Below are positions 27,066-35,833 of a DNA stretch of 64,000 nucleotides, in pieces. Origin of the DNA: Clostridium sp. 12(A) (GTDB lineage: Bacteria > Bacillota > Clostridia > Lachnospirales > Lachnospiraceae). Under the pieces are notes generated by a model. It saw only the letters and a program-made list of their open reading frames with translations, ran no database searches and had not been told where the DNA came from. Every line of letters begins with the position of its first letter. Position 1 is the stretch's first letter. The stretch covers positions 1,984,001 to 2,048,000 of the forward strand of contig JAGI01000002.1 in the NCBI GenBank assembly GCA_000526575.1, given 5' to 3'. A program made the position numbers and the translations under genes.

Positions 27066-27464
27066 TTATTTACTGTCCCTCCTTTTTTTCAGCAGCTCAT
27101 TCATCTTTCGCACTTCCATTTTCTCAAGCTGATAGTTGAACAGGCGTAAGACAAGATAAATCGTAATCACCATCACCGGACTTGCAAAAACAGAAGCCAT
27201 TGACATGCCCCAGTGAAACAGAAAATTACAGGTTATGACAAACAGCCATACAAGAAAGAGATATAAAAGCTGTCTCCATATGGAAAATTCGAAGATAATC
27301 CCTCTGAAAAATATATGCTTTAACATGGCAGCCAGGAGGGAGCAAGCCAGATATTCATAGAGAATGGTTCTGCTTAACTCATTACCAAGCAATAGCTGCA
27401 TCAGGACAATTACGGTAAATACCATAGAAGTAAGCTGAAATATCTTTTTGATTTTGCTCTGCAT
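27066..27464 (-). CDS. DUF3021 family membrane protein
   Basis: The 132-residue protein has four membrane segments with a basic C-terminal tail (MEVRKMNELLKKRRD). Proteins of this type are regularly paired with small LytTR DNA-binding proteins, and this gene's ATG overlaps the LytTR stop codon by one base (TAATG). It probably modulates that regulator at the membrane. Confidence 0.8.
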   Translation of the reverse strand: MQSKIKKIFQLTSMVFTVIVLMQLLLGNELSRTILYEYLACSLLAAMLKHIFFRGIIFEFSIWRQLLYLFLVWLFVITCNFLFHWGMSMASVFASPVMVITIYLVLRLFNYQLEKMEVRKMNELLKKRRDSK

Positions 27465-27922
27465 TATTCTTTTTCCCCCATTCCCAGTTTTCTTTTTAAT
27501 CCAGGCACATACCGTCTTGATATGATCACCTTTTCCTGATTTACTAATAGGGCCTCTAAGTTTCCACTTAATTTGGGATAAAAAGAATAGATCTTATCAA
27601 AATTCAGCAGCATGGACTTGCTGATACGGATAAAGGAACACTCGGAAAGCTGTTCTTCCAAAACGTAAAGCTTTTCCGATATCTCCAGGGTCTCTTTTTC
27701 CGTGTATACAAAAACCTTACGGTCAATGGACTCCAGGTAAAGGATATCACCTGCAAGTATCTTAAAAAATTTTTCCTCTTTTTTACAAAGAAGATAGCCA
27801 GCTTCCTTCTCCCCTGGATTAAGAATATCAATGGCCTGGGTCACATGCTTTTTCATACCATGTATCCTGAAAACTACTTCCTCTTCTTCCTCCTGGGGTA
27901 TGAAGTTAATGTGTATTTTCAT
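27464..27922 (-). CDS. LytTR-domain DNA-binding regulator
   Basis: The protein is about 152 residues. Its C-terminal half is a LytTR domain (GDILYLESIDRKVFVYTEKE, FIRISKSMLLNFDKI, KVIISRRYVPGLKRKLG), and there is no receiver domain. ATG 27922 follows CAGGAG; the longer frame start is unsupported. Such stand-alone LytTR proteins with a DUF3021 partner form two-gene membrane-linked regulatory units, often autoregulated. Confidence 0.88.
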   Translation of the reverse strand: MKIHINFIPQEEEEEVVFRIHGMKKHVTQAIDILNPGEKEAGYLLCKKEEKFFKILAGDILYLESIDRKVFVYTEKETLEISEKLYVLEEQLSECSFIRISKSMLLNFDKIYSFYPKLSGNLEALLVNQEKVIISRRYVPGLKRKLGMGEKE

Positions 27923-28013
27923 AAGAGATACTCCTGATTCAAATAAGAAAAAGCCATCCCTGCCATGAATGAAACTACCTGGCATCATGACAGAGACCGC
28001 TTTTTATATAAGT

Positions 28014-28042
28014 ACTATAATGTTAAGTTATTTAAAGAACAA
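28014..28042 (-). promoter_or_regulatory. Promoter of the LytTR-DUF3021 pair
   Basis: TTGTTC (28037-28042) and TATAGT (28014-28019) are 17 nt apart on the minus strand, with the -35 inside the end of the ferritin gene. Confidence 0.45.
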
Positions 28043-28544
28043 GTGACGGTGCTGTATAGACTCTTGACGCCAGTTCAGAATCAATTAAATAGAGTCCTTT
28101 GGCATCATTACCAAATAAATCGTATCTCTTTATAATCTCATCCGTGTTTTTCTCTTCCTCGTTCTGCTCCTTTACGAACCAGTCAAGGAACTGCATGGTA
28201 CGGAAGTCTTTCAGATCATAAGCTGCTGCATAAATATCATGAATGGCAGCCGTTACCTTTAATTCGTGCTCATAGGCATTCACAGTTGGCTGGCGGAAAT
28301 CCTCATACGTATAATGAGGAGCCTTGATGTCATCCAGTACTACCTTTTCACCGTTGTTTAACAGATAATCCATAAAGAGCAACGCATGATCCCGCTCCTC
28401 CTGGGTCTGAATCTTGAACCAGTTTGCAAATCCGTTTAAATTACTGTCTGCATAATAGTTTGAAATATCCAAATACAGATAAGCAGAATAAAATTCAAAA
28501 TTAATCTGTTTATTAATTTTATCTACGATAATTTTATCTAACAT
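28032..28544 (-). CDS. ftnA: Ferritin (non-heme iron storage)
   Basis: The 170-residue protein matches bacterial ferritin along its length. It has INFEFYSAYLYLDISNYY in helix A and QTQEERDHALLFMDYL with ferroxidase ligands E and H, then FVKEQNEEEKNTDEII in helix D. It oxidises and stores iron in a 24-subunit shell. It is a single-gene unit with its own promoter. Confidence 0.93.
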   Translation of the reverse strand: MLDKIIVDKINKQINFEFYSAYLYLDISNYYADSNLNGFANWFKIQTQEERDHALLFMDYLLNNGEKVVLDDIKAPHYTYEDFRQPTVNAYEHELKVTAAIHDIYAAAYDLKDFRTMQFLDWFVKEQNEEEKNTDEIIKRYDLFGNDAKGLYLIDSELASRVYTAPSLVL

Positions 28545-28586
28545 GATTTCATCCTCCTTTTAATAATTAGTTACGTGTGTTACTAT

Positions 28587-28615
28587 ATTCTAACATTTTT
28601 GATAAAAATATTCAA
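28587..28615 (-). promoter_or_regulatory. Promoter of the ferritin gene
   Basis: TTGAAT (28610-28615) and TAGAAT (28587-28592) are spaced by 17 nt on the minus strand, about 40 nt before the start codon. AAGGAGGATG follows as the ribosome site. Confidence 0.6.
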
Positions 28616-28660
28616 TCTGCCAATCATTAAATTTTTCAAAACAAATAAACCAGGAATAAA

Positions 28661-28702
28661 ATAAAACCGGAACACCATGTATAGCATGATATTCCGGTTT
28701 TA
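28661..28702 (-). terminator. Terminator after secDF
   Basis: AAAACCGGAA and TTCCGGTTTT form a stem around a 20-nt loop directly after the secDF stop codon on the minus strand. Confidence 0.7.
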
Positions 28703-28707
28703 TGATT

Positions 28708-30870
28708 TTATTTTTCTTTTTTCTTCTCCCACATTGCCCATAAGGTACCGGCAACACAGATAGAGGAATAGCATCCGGTGATAACACCAAATAGCATTGG
28801 CAGAGAGAATTCAATGATGGACTCAATCTGGAAGTACATGGAAGCAACCATGATGACCACAACACAGATGGCGGTTGCCATGGATGTATTAATGGATCTG
28901 CCAAGAGTCTGGCTTGTACTTATGTTAACAAGATCCACGACGGACATTTTGCTGTCATTCTTTTTGTTCTCACGGATTCTATCATAAATAACAATGGTAT
29001 CGTTAATAGAATAACCGATAATCGTCAGTACCACCGCCACAAAGGCATCGTTTAACGGAATTCCAAATAGTACAAAGGCAAAGAACACGACCATCGTATC
29101 ATGGAACAGGGCGATCATAGCAGTGATTCCAGCGGGCAGACCTGAAATAGCAGAGAATCTGACCCATACATAAACGATAATAAAGAGAAGTGCAAGCCCA
29201 ATGGCAAGTCCTGCATTCCTGAGCGCTTTGGCACCGATGTAAGGCTCAACCACGTAGGTCTCAGAAAGCTTTGCATCAACCTTATCGGAAGTTGTGTTGA
29301 TAGCTTCTGTAATGGCCTTCTGTTCATCCGGAGACATACCTGCATTTCCTGCAAAGGTAACAGAAAGTCTCTTAAGTCCGGTCATGTTGTCCTCTTTAAT
29401 CTGGACAGTTACCGGTCTGTTGGTCTCTTTCTCTACGGCTGCCTGAATCTTTTCTGTATCTGCTTCATTGGATACGGAGTAGCTTAAAACAGCACCACCG
29501 GTAAACTGGGTATCAAGTGCAATTCCCTTTGTAAAGCAGCCTGCAATACCTGCAATGGTAATAACGCCTGAAATAATGGCAAATATATACTTCTTCTGGT
29601 AGAACGGTATGGTCTTAATATCCTTTCTCACACGGAAGTGTTTCATATCATTAAACTTCTTGTTTTCGATGAAGGATAACAGAAGATGCTTGGAAACCCA
29701 AATACCTACAAAAAGGTTTACGATCATACCGATCATAAGAGTATAACCAAAGCTTAACATGGTACCTGAACCTAAAGCCATAAGGATGGCAGCAATGATG
29801 GCGGCTGTTACATTACCATCAAATACGGATGAGAATGCATTCTTATATCCATAAGTAACTGCGCCTTTGATGGAGGCACCCTTTTTCAGCTCATCAGAGA
29901 TACGCTCTGATGTAATAATATTGGTATCCACCGTCATACCAAGGGTCAGGATGATACCTGCTATACCTGGAAGGGTCAGTGTATACTGAGGAATGGAGAT
30001 CGCAAGCATCTGAATGATCATCTGCATGAACAGGGTAATGCAGGCGGTAACACCTGGAAGCTTGTAGAACCCGATCATAAATACACAAATGATGAAGAAT
30101 GCTGCAATTCCTGCATAGATCATAATATTTAAGGCATTGTTACCAAGAGCAGGGCTGATGGTAGAGAAATTAGAGGTTGCAAGGGAAAATGGAAGCGCAC
30201 CTGCGTTGATCTTCTCGGCAAGGCTTTTTGCTTCATTATAATCCTTCATACCTGTAATCACAGCCTGTCCGCCGGAAATCTTTGTCTGAACGGTCGGGCT
30301 TGAAATAAGGTCGTTATCCATGTAAATGCTCATGCGTTTGCCGATTAAATTACCAGTGGCATCTTCAAAGAGCTTTGCACCTTCCTGATCAAAGCTAAGT
30401 GCTACTTCATATGCTTTGATACCGTTGTTGGTGACGGTTTCTGGTGCTGCTGTCTTAACATTCTTACCCTGAATTAAAACTTTGCCGTCTGGATCCCGGA
30501 AGGTAAGCTCAGCCATCTCACCGAGCTCTGCAATGGCATCCTCTGGATTAAAGTTTGTCTCACCAGACTTCCAGGGGAACTGAACGATGATATAACCGGC
30601 ATTTTTATCAACCGTTACTTCACGGTCTGAAATATTCTGGTTATCCATACGGGTTTCAATAATCTCTCTCGCTGTCTGGAGCTCTGCTTCCGTTGGCTTT
30701 CTGTTTAAATCCTGAGGCTCAAAGATCGCCTCCACACCGCCTCGGATATCTATGCCGTAACGCATATCTAAGATACCCTTCACATCGCTTCCAAGACCAA
30801 ACACTGCGAGAGCGCAGAGGGCTGCCAAGGCAACCAAGATCCCAGTAAGCATTTTCTTTCCTGGTTTCAT
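28708..30870 (-). CDS. secDF: SecD-SecF fusion protein translocase subunit
   Basis: The 720-residue protein is a natural fusion. The SecD part (about 1-415) has GIDIRGGVEAIF, the P1 domain and the membrane motif TLGMTVDTNIITSERI. The SecF part (about 420-720) has FTGGAVLSYS and TIIGYSINDTIVIYDRIREN. There are twelve membrane segments in total. It uses the proton motive force to aid protein export at SecYEG. The fused form is common in Firmicutes. It is preceded at 21 nt by a small membrane protein gene. Confidence 0.94.
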   Translation of the reverse strand: MKPGKKMLTGILVALAALCALAVFGLGSDVKGILDMRYGIDIRGGVEAIFEPQDLNRKPTEAELQTAREIIETRMDNQNISDREVTVDKNAGYIIVQFPWKSGETNFNPEDAIAELGEMAELTFRDPDGKVLIQGKNVKTAAPETVTNNGIKAYEVALSFDQEGAKLFEDATGNLIGKRMSIYMDNDLISSPTVQTKISGGQAVITGMKDYNEAKSLAEKINAGALPFSLATSNFSTISPALGNNALNIMIYAGIAAFFIICVFMIGFYKLPGVTACITLFMQMIIQMLAISIPQYTLTLPGIAGIILTLGMTVDTNIITSERISDELKKGASIKGAVTYGYKNAFSSVFDGNVTAAIIAAILMALGSGTMLSFGYTLMIGMIVNLFVGIWVSKHLLLSFIENKKFNDMKHFRVRKDIKTIPFYQKKYIFAIISGVITIAGIAGCFTKGIALDTQFTGGAVLSYSVSNEADTEKIQAAVEKETNRPVTVQIKEDNMTGLKRLSVTFAGNAGMSPDEQKAITEAINTTSDKVDAKLSETYVVEPYIGAKALRNAGLAIGLALLFIIVYVWVRFSAISGLPAGITAMIALFHDTMVVFFAFVLFGIPLNDAFVAVVLTIIGYSINDTIVIYDRIRENKKNDSKMSVVDLVNISTSQTLGRSINTSMATAICVVVIMVASMYFQIESIIEFSLPMLFGVITGCYSSICVAGTLWAMWEKKKEK

Positions 30871-30891
30871 ATCGTATCCTCTTTTCTACTT

Positions 30892-31332
30892 TTAATTTTG
30901 ACATAATGGATGAACGAACCTTAAGCTTCCTTTTTCTCCATCTGAATCGTGGATAAACCGTATCAGAAACATTTTCCCTATATAGCCGTCCTGCAATAAT
31001 ACCGTGATTACAGCCCACAGGATCAGAGGAATAAAAAGAAGTTCCGCTCTCATGATTAAGTACTTCATTGGCATCACTCCAAAGGAAGCTCTGCCAATGG
31101 AGGGGCTCATCATCTCTCCACTTGCTTCTTCGTCAAAACCGATATACTCTATGATGCCCTTGACGCCCTTATGGCTGGCCCCCTTCTCAGACACCGTCTT
31201 TTTCACAGGATGGGGCAGCTTTCGGCCAATGTCGATATTAAAAATATTAAATTCAGACGACAGCAGTGCAAAACAGAATAAATATGCCATGATTCTGCGG
31301 ATTACACTGCTGCTTGCGGCCTGATTTTTCAT
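30892..31332 (-). CDS. Hypothetical protein with two membrane segments
   Basis: The 146-residue protein has a hydrophobic segment near residues 13-32 (MAYLFCFALLSSEFN), a polar loop of about 60 residues, and a second hydrophobic segment (LLFIPLILWAVITVLL) near residue 100. I do not recognise it. A strong GGAGGGGG site precedes ATG 31332, and it ends 21 nt before secDF, so it is probably cotranscribed with it. Confidence 0.6.
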   Translation of the reverse strand: MKNQAASSSVIRRIMAYLFCFALLSSEFNIFNIDIGRKLPHPVKKTVSEKGASHKGVKGIIEYIGFDEEASGEMMSPSIGRASFGVMPMKYLIMRAELLFIPLILWAVITVLLQDGYIGKMFLIRFIHDSDGEKGSLRFVHPLCQN

Positions 31333-31431
31333 AGGTCCCCCTCCTGCAACATTTACACAAATTACTTACTTTTCAGAATATAAACACCAAAAAGCATTGT
31401 ACTACAAATAATCTGGAAACACAACCTTTGC

Positions 31432-32007
31432 TTATTCCACAGACCCTATTAACTTCCTAAGAATTATTTCCAGATTTTCCTTTTCTTCTTCTCCTAAAAC
31501 AGAAAACAGCTCATCGCTTCCATTCTCCAGCCCGTACAGCTGTAAATTCACTGCTTCCCTGCCTTTTTCCGTCAGCAATATCTTTTTGCCGTTCTCCTTA
31601 GAATCCTGAATGGATATTTCTTTTCTATTAGAAAGCTTTTCCAGAACCCTTTTTAATTCTTCCTTTAACAGACCGGAAGATTCCTTTAATTCCGTTGGAG
31701 AGATGCCATTGTTTTCTGCCAGTATATTTAATATGTAGCCCTTTAACTTCTTTCCCTTATTCTTTCCATCTGCCTTTTTCATAAGACATTCATTTGCTTT
31801 CTCATAAAGAACAAATAATTTAAGATCAGACTGAAGCTTTTTTAATTCTTCCTTATCAATCGCTTTCACAGCCTTTGCTTTCATGCTGTCCTTTTTTACT
31901 GTTATGGATTTTGCAAGAGATTTTCCTTTTCCGCAATGAGGGTCTTTTAATGAGCAATGCCGTTTGCAATAAGGGCAGTGATCCTCTTCTGTCCATTCCT
32001 TTTTCAT
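31432..32007 (-). CDS. MarR-like regulator with N-terminal Cys/His zinc motif
   Basis: The protein is about 191 residues. Residues 9-28 hold CPYCKRHCSLKDPHCGKGK, a Cys/His cluster that may bind zinc. A basic linker follows, then a winged-helix domain (LKGYILNILAENNGISPTELKESSGLLKEELKRVL at roughly 90-125; key residues SPTELKE) ending in acidic helices. I start at ATG 32007 behind CGGAGGTG; the longer frame start has no support. It faces away from the ECF S-component gene, whose promoter carries an inverted repeat, so it may control that gene. Confidence 0.75.
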   Translation of the reverse strand: MKKEWTEEDHCPYCKRHCSLKDPHCGKGKSLAKSITVKKDSMKAKAVKAIDKEELKKLQSDLKLFVLYEKANECLMKKADGKNKGKKLKGYILNILAENNGISPTELKESSGLLKEELKRVLEKLSNRKEISIQDSKENGKKILLTEKGREAVNLQLYGLENGSDELFSVLGEEEKENLEIILRKLIGSVE

Positions 32008-32242
32008 GGGAACACCTCCGTATTTCTCTCGTAATATAAGTCTTTTGTAATGAATTCGCTTATATCTATAACTTTTTATATAGATACCATTCAGCATAGC
32101 ATAAATTCTTAACCTTTAATGGCCTTAAAAGCCAGTCCTGGTCTAATTTCTATTATATTTATTTGGAGGAAGAATATCAAGCAAATATTCTCATTCTCAG
32201 GAAGAATACATCCAATCCTTAAAAACTGGTATGTATGATTTT

Positions 32243-32285
32243 ATTCAAATTGGATATTTGAATAATGCCAATGATTCATTATGAT
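32243..32285 (+). promoter_or_regulatory. Promoter with overlapping inverted repeat upstream of the ECF S-component gene
   Basis: TTGAAT (32258-32263) and TATGAT (32280-32285) are 16 nt apart. The perfect inverted repeat ATTCAAAT-TGGAT-ATTTGAAT (32243-32263) covers the -35 box. This is a likely operator. Confidence 0.55.
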
Positions 32286-32329
32286 AGACTTAAATTATTT
32301 CTAAGAGCACTACGAAAGGAGGGAACATC

Positions 32330-32875
32330 ATGAAATCCATGGGAACTAAAAAAATCGTATACGGGGCTTTCATGGCTTCACTGATTACCGTAGCCACTAT
32401 GGTAATTCATATTCCATCAGCCTTTAACGGCTATATTCATCTGGGAGACGGTCTGGTTTTAATCAGCGGGATTCTATTAGGGCCAATGACAGGAGGAATT
32501 TCTGCCGGGATTGGCTCCATGATGGCAGACTTCTTATCCGGCTATGCTTTCTATGCTCCTGCTACCTTAATCATAAAGGCACTGGCTTCCTTCTTTTCTG
32601 GATACCTCTATCAGAGGCTGATAAAAAGAAGTGGAATCGTTTCCTTCCGGCTTGTTCCTTTTATAAGTTCCGGCCTCTCATGCAGCACAATTGTCACCGG
32701 AGGTTATTTCTTATTTGAATGTGTGGTTTATGGCAAATCTGCTGCCCTCTTAAATATTCCTCTTAACCTTGTCCAGAACAGTTTCAGCCTGTTGATTGCC
32801 GGTACTCTGCTTCCATTTCTTCTTCGCAGAAATGAGTTAAGGAGCCTTGTCTTAAAAAAGGATTATGAGGAATGA
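32330..32875 (+). CDS. ECF transporter S component, vitamin-type specificity unknown
   Basis: The 181-residue protein has five or six membrane segments and the S-component pattern: KIVYGAFMASLITVATMVIHIP, YIHLGDGLVLISGILLGPMTGGISAGIGSMMADFL, and APATLIIKALASFFSGYL (read as key residues HLGDG, GSMMADF and KALASF). It would bind a vitamin or cofactor precursor and use the shared EcfAA'T energising module, which is not in this window. No riboswitch was recognised upstream, so the substrate is open. ATG 32330 follows AAAGGAGGG. Confidence 0.85.
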   Translation: MKSMGTKKIVYGAFMASLITVATMVIHIPSAFNGYIHLGDGLVLISGILLGPMTGGISAGIGSMMADFLSGYAFYAPATLIIKALASFFSGYLYQRLIKRSGIVSFRLVPFISSGLSCSTIVTGGYFLFECVVYGKSAALLNIPLNLVQNSFSLLIAGTLLPFLLRRNELRSLVLKKDYEE

Positions 32876-32896
32876 CCTGCAGGCTTTATAAATAGC

Positions 32897-32925
32897 TTGA
32901 CATGGACTATGAAAGTGCATATAAT
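32897..32925 (+). promoter_or_regulatory. Consensus sigma-A promoter of the SLC13-like gene
   Basis: TTGACA (32897-32902) and TATAAT (32920-32925) are separated by exactly 17 nt, a full consensus match. Confidence 0.8.
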
Positions 32926-32980
32926 GCAAATGATTTCAAAAAGGTCAGACTAAAATTATACTCATAAAGGACATTAATAT

Positions 32981-34135
32981 ATGATACAGCAAGAATTGCC
33001 CATGGATAAACATCCAGGGAATTATCTGGTACAGACCTGGATCAAGATAAAGCAGTATGTGACCAGTAACGTAATTTTCTCCGTTTCCCTCTTTGCCGCA
33101 ATCATTTCTTCCTTTTTTCAATTACCAAGGTGGGAATATATTGATTTTAAAGTTATCATCTGCCTGTTTGAATTAATGATAGTGGTAGACGCATTCGATC
33201 AGTTTCATTTTCTGCAGTATATCGCCACCAAGGTGTGTAAAAGCTGTAAAACAGAGCGCGCTCTTACCATGGCACTTTGTCTCACCTCTTTTCTCGTTTC
33301 CATGCTCTTGACCAATGACGTTACCTTGCTTGCCATTGTACCAATTTTAATTATTATCTCTAAAAAAAGCAGTTATGACATTGTGATTCCCTGTGTACTG
33401 GTTACCATAGCCGCCAATTTGGGAAGCAGCATGACCCCCTTTGGAAATCCACAGAATCTGTTTTTATTCTCCTTTTATAAGATGAGTACGGAAACGTTTC
33501 TTCGGTTCTCTCTGCCACTTTGTCTTCTTAGCCTGGTGCTCCTTGTTTTACTCGGCTTTATTGTTAAGTCAAGGAAGATACAGTTTGAAATGGAGGACGT
33601 ACGGATTCGGGATAAAAAAGGAATGGGGTTTTATACCCTTTTACTGATTCTTGTTATTTTAAGTGTGTTTCAAATAATTCCTTATCTGATCGTTTTTCCC
33701 ATCGTGATTTTATCCACCTTAATCACAAACAAAAAACTGTTAAAACAGGCTAATTATCAACTGATATTTACTTTTGTTTTTATTTTTGTAGCAGTCGGGA
33801 ATGTATCACATATTCCACAATTAAATCAATATCTCTCCGACCTGGTTCATACGCCCAAAGCAACTTATATCTATTCTCTTTTGCTGAGCCAGATCATAAG
33901 TAATGTTCCGGCAACCATTGCAATTGCTCCCTTTAGCTCCCACGCCCAGGCTCTTTATTACGGAGTCAACATCGGAGGGCTTGGAACACCGGTGGCTTCC
34001 CTTGCTAGCATTATCGCCTACTCTCTTTACAGCAGCCAGTACGGCGAGAACAAAGCAAAGTTTTTAATTCACTTTACTGTGCTTAATTTCAGCTGCCTTG
34101 CGGTTCTTGGAATCGTGGGCTTCCTGATGATATAA
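32981..34135 (+). CDS. SLC13/CitM-type ion transporter family permease
   Basis: The 384-residue protein has ten to eleven membrane segments. SMLLTNDVTLLAIVPILIII and AANLGSSMTPFGNPQNLFLF correspond to the conserved loops of the ion-transporter superfamily (SLC13 / ArsB / NhaD), repeated in the second half by QIISNVPATIAIAPF and NIGGLGTPVASLAS. The substrate could be an anion such as a dicarboxylate or arsenite, or a Na+/H+ exchange. Sequence alone does not decide. It has its own consensus promoter and terminator. Confidence 0.8.
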   Translation: MIQQELPMDKHPGNYLVQTWIKIKQYVTSNVIFSVSLFAAIISSFFQLPRWEYIDFKVIICLFELMIVVDAFDQFHFLQYIATKVCKSCKTERALTMALCLTSFLVSMLLTNDVTLLAIVPILIIISKKSSYDIVIPCVLVTIAANLGSSMTPFGNPQNLFLFSFYKMSTETFLRFSLPLCLLSLVLLVLLGFIVKSRKIQFEMEDVRIRDKKGMGFYTLLLILVILSVFQIIPYLIVFPIVILSTLITNKKLLKQANYQLIFTFVFIFVAVGNVSHIPQLNQYLSDLVHTPKATYIYSLLLSQIISNVPATIAIAPFSSHAQALYYGVNIGGLGTPVASLASIIAYSLYSSQYGENKAKFLIHFTVLNFSCLAVLGIVGFLMI

Positions 34136-34138
34136 GTA

Positions 34139-34179
34139 AAAAAAGCAGCGGATTTAAGAATAAAACCGCTGCTTTTTTC
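34139..34179. terminator. Bidirectional terminator between SLC13-like and prenyltransferase genes
   Basis: AAAAAGCAGCGG pairs with CCGCTGCTTTTTT around a 15-nt loop between the two convergent genes. Confidence 0.85.
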
Positions 34180-34197
34180 TATGGAAACGAATACTCA

Positions 34198-34821
34198 TTA
34201 CCCCCCTAGGGTCACATCCTGTCTGGAATACCATTCTACAGCATCATAAATATGCTGCGGTCTGAAATCAGGCCAGTAATCATCTACAATGTACATGTCT
34301 GAATAGACCGATTGAACGGGTAAAAAACCAGACAACCTTCTCCGTCCGCCCCAGCGGATCACCAAATCAATTCTTGAAACATCAGAGGTCTTTAACTGAG
34401 GTCCTATGGCTCCATCCTGAAGCCCTAGATCCCACTCCCAGCTATAGTTTATGAGAAAATTAATTTTCATGCCTCCTTCACCAAATCTGGATCTGGTGGT
34501 ATAGGGCTTTAATCTCTCAGGAAACATGGCTGATGATGTTTTTCCCAGTACCAGAAGCTCTGCGTCTTCTTTTGATAATCTCTCTACCGCTTTGATACAT
34601 GCTTCTGAGAACGCCTCCCGCTGTGTGGTGGGACGCTTGGTGTTATCCGCAGTAAAGCCGTAAAAGGTCATTTCTTCAATTCCCATATCTTTACAGATAT
34701 AATATAGGTCCATTCCCGGAGAAATTCCATTATCATATCCGTCTTCTTTTTTCATTCCCTGCTCCAGTGCCCAGCGCCGGTTTCCATCAGGTATGATTCC
34801 AATGTGCTTTGGAATTCTCAT
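34198..34821 (-). CDS. Divergent cis-prenyltransferase (UppS-like)
   Basis: The 207-residue protein contains recognisable UPP-synthase blocks: KHIGIIPDGNRRWA near the start (catalytic aspartate D12) and GFTADNTKRP, then RIDLVIRWGGRRRLSGFLP and YWPDF near the end. It is about 40 residues shorter than housekeeping UppS, has IPDGNRR where UppS has IMDGNGR, and shows SDMYIVDD in place of the usual AELYF segment. It is probably a paralogue making a different short cis-prenyl chain, not the cell-wall enzyme. ATG 34821 follows AAGGAGG. Confidence 0.75.
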   Translation of the reverse strand: MRIPKHIGIIPDGNRRWALEQGMKKEDGYDNGISPGMDLYYICKDMGIEEMTFYGFTADNTKRPTTQREAFSEACIKAVERLSKEDAELLVLGKTSSAMFPERLKPYTTRSRFGEGGMKINFLINYSWEWDLGLQDGAIGPQLKTSDVSRIDLVIRWGGRRRLSGFLPVQSVYSDMYIVDDYWPDFRPQHIYDAVEWYSRQDVTLGG

Positions 34822-34920
34822 TTGCTTCCTCCTTTTTCCATTTGGAAATATACAAAGAGTATAGCCATTTTTTATGATTCCATAATGGGAGTGAGCAAAC
34901 GAGTGAAAAATCTCAGCAGA

Positions 34921-35061
34921 CTATTTCTTAAACTGCTTTAGCTCTGCCGGCATCTTAGGCTGATGGTATATGTACATGCATCTGCTTTCTGCTGCCAGCT
35001 CTAAAGACTTTCTAGCCAGCTTCTCCATGAATTTTGCTGTATTGTTTGTTTTACTTTTCAT
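34921..35061 (-). CDS. agrD: AgrD-like cyclic peptide pheromone precursor
   Basis: This 46-residue gene is too short for routine calling. The peptide has an amphipathic basic N-terminus (MKSKTNNTAKFMEKLARKS), then a core with cysteine C28 followed by four residues (MYIY). Next is a C-terminal tail HQPKMPAELKQFKK. That order is the same as in staphylococcal AgrD, where a Cys-plus-four ring is followed by a PxEL-containing tail removed by AgrB. The predicted signal is a five-residue thiolactone, Cys-Met-Tyr-Ile-Tyr, with an N-terminal exocyclic tail of unknown length. ATG 35061 follows GGAGG. AgrA-, AgrC- and AgrB-like genes lie 0.8-3.4 kb away on the other strand. Confidence 0.87.
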   Translation of the reverse strand: MKSKTNNTAKFMEKLARKSLELAAESRCMYIYHQPKMPAELKQFKK

Positions 35062-35097
35062 AGTAACTACCTCCATCATATTCTATAAGATGGGTTC

Positions 35098-35146
35098 ATT
35101 ATAGTATCTTGGTACAAAAAATATATCACAATGTAATAATAACGGT
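35098..35146 (-). promoter_or_regulatory. Candidate agrD promoter with weak -35 and a LytTR-like half-site
   Basis: On the minus strand TATAAT (35098-35103) lacks a good -35 box at the usual distance. About 35 nt further upstream lies ACCGTTATT (35138-35146), close to the LytTR/AgrA half-site pattern. This fits a promoter that needs activation by the AgrA-like regulator, but a second half-site at the expected spacing was not found. Confidence 0.35.
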
Positions 35147-35187
35147 ACTGCATGTAATTTTTTCCACCTATTACTTCAAAGAATGAA

Positions 35188-35496
35188 TTAACCTCTTTTT
35201 TTGATTTCATTCCGGTCTTTTGCAAAGATTATTAACAGCAAAAGGGTCAGACAAAGCAATATATTGATTAGATTAAACAGGGAAATCAAATTTTCCAGCA
35301 GAAATTCATTACTATATTGGAATTTAATTTCACTCCATTCTAAATAATTGGTAATGATAATCGTAATAATAAAATTTATATTGTAAATTTTTCTATCTGA
35401 CTTTATTAAAAAATCTTTATCAAAGATGGTAAAGAACAAATACGTGATTAAAATAAGCATCCCCACCGCAAGTAGTAAAAACAAATATAAATTCAA
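35188..35496 (-). CDS. Small membrane protein of unknown function in the agr locus
   Basis: The 102-residue protein has three hydrophobic segments (LFLLLAVGMLILITYLFF at the start, IINFIITIIITN-like middle, and LCLTLLLLIIFA near the end) and a basic tail. It starts at TTG 35496 behind GTGAGGTGA. It is not recognisable as a known family. It lies upstream of agrD in the same direction and between agrD and agrA, so it may be cotranscribed with the pheromone gene. Confidence 0.55.
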   Translation of the reverse strand: MNLYLFLLLAVGMLILITYLFFTIFDKDFLIKSDRKIYNINFIITIIITNYLEWSEIKFQYSNEFLLENLISLFNLINILLCLTLLLLIIFAKDRNEIKKRG

Positions 35497-35833
35497 ATAG
35501 CATCACCTCACTTCCATCTGTAATAATATGTCAGATTGTGCTTCTGCTTTGCAGAGCAATACGAAAATATAACATTTCCCTTACAAAATACTTAACTTGT
35601 TGAAATTACGAGGTTATTTGTAATTTTTCCTTATTCCATTTCTCTCATTTTTTATTCATACTATAGCTAATACTTCTATACAAAATAAAACAATTATATA
35701 GTATAATATATGTTGTTTGTTACCATATTTTTCGGGATATACCCGGAAAATCATGCCGATTACAAAGCACACCCCCTTGATGCTTGGCAAGTAATGGAAA
35801 CTGTTGTAAAAACTAAATTAAGGAAGTGAGAAT
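35497..35833. other. Divergent control region between the small membrane gene and agrA
   Basis: This 337-nt AT-rich stretch must hold the agrA-C-B promoter. TATAAT occurs at about 35701-35706. A stem TTTTTCGGG/CCCGGAAAA with a 5-nt loop lies near 35730-35752 in the presumed leader, without a following T-run. Confidence 0.4.
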
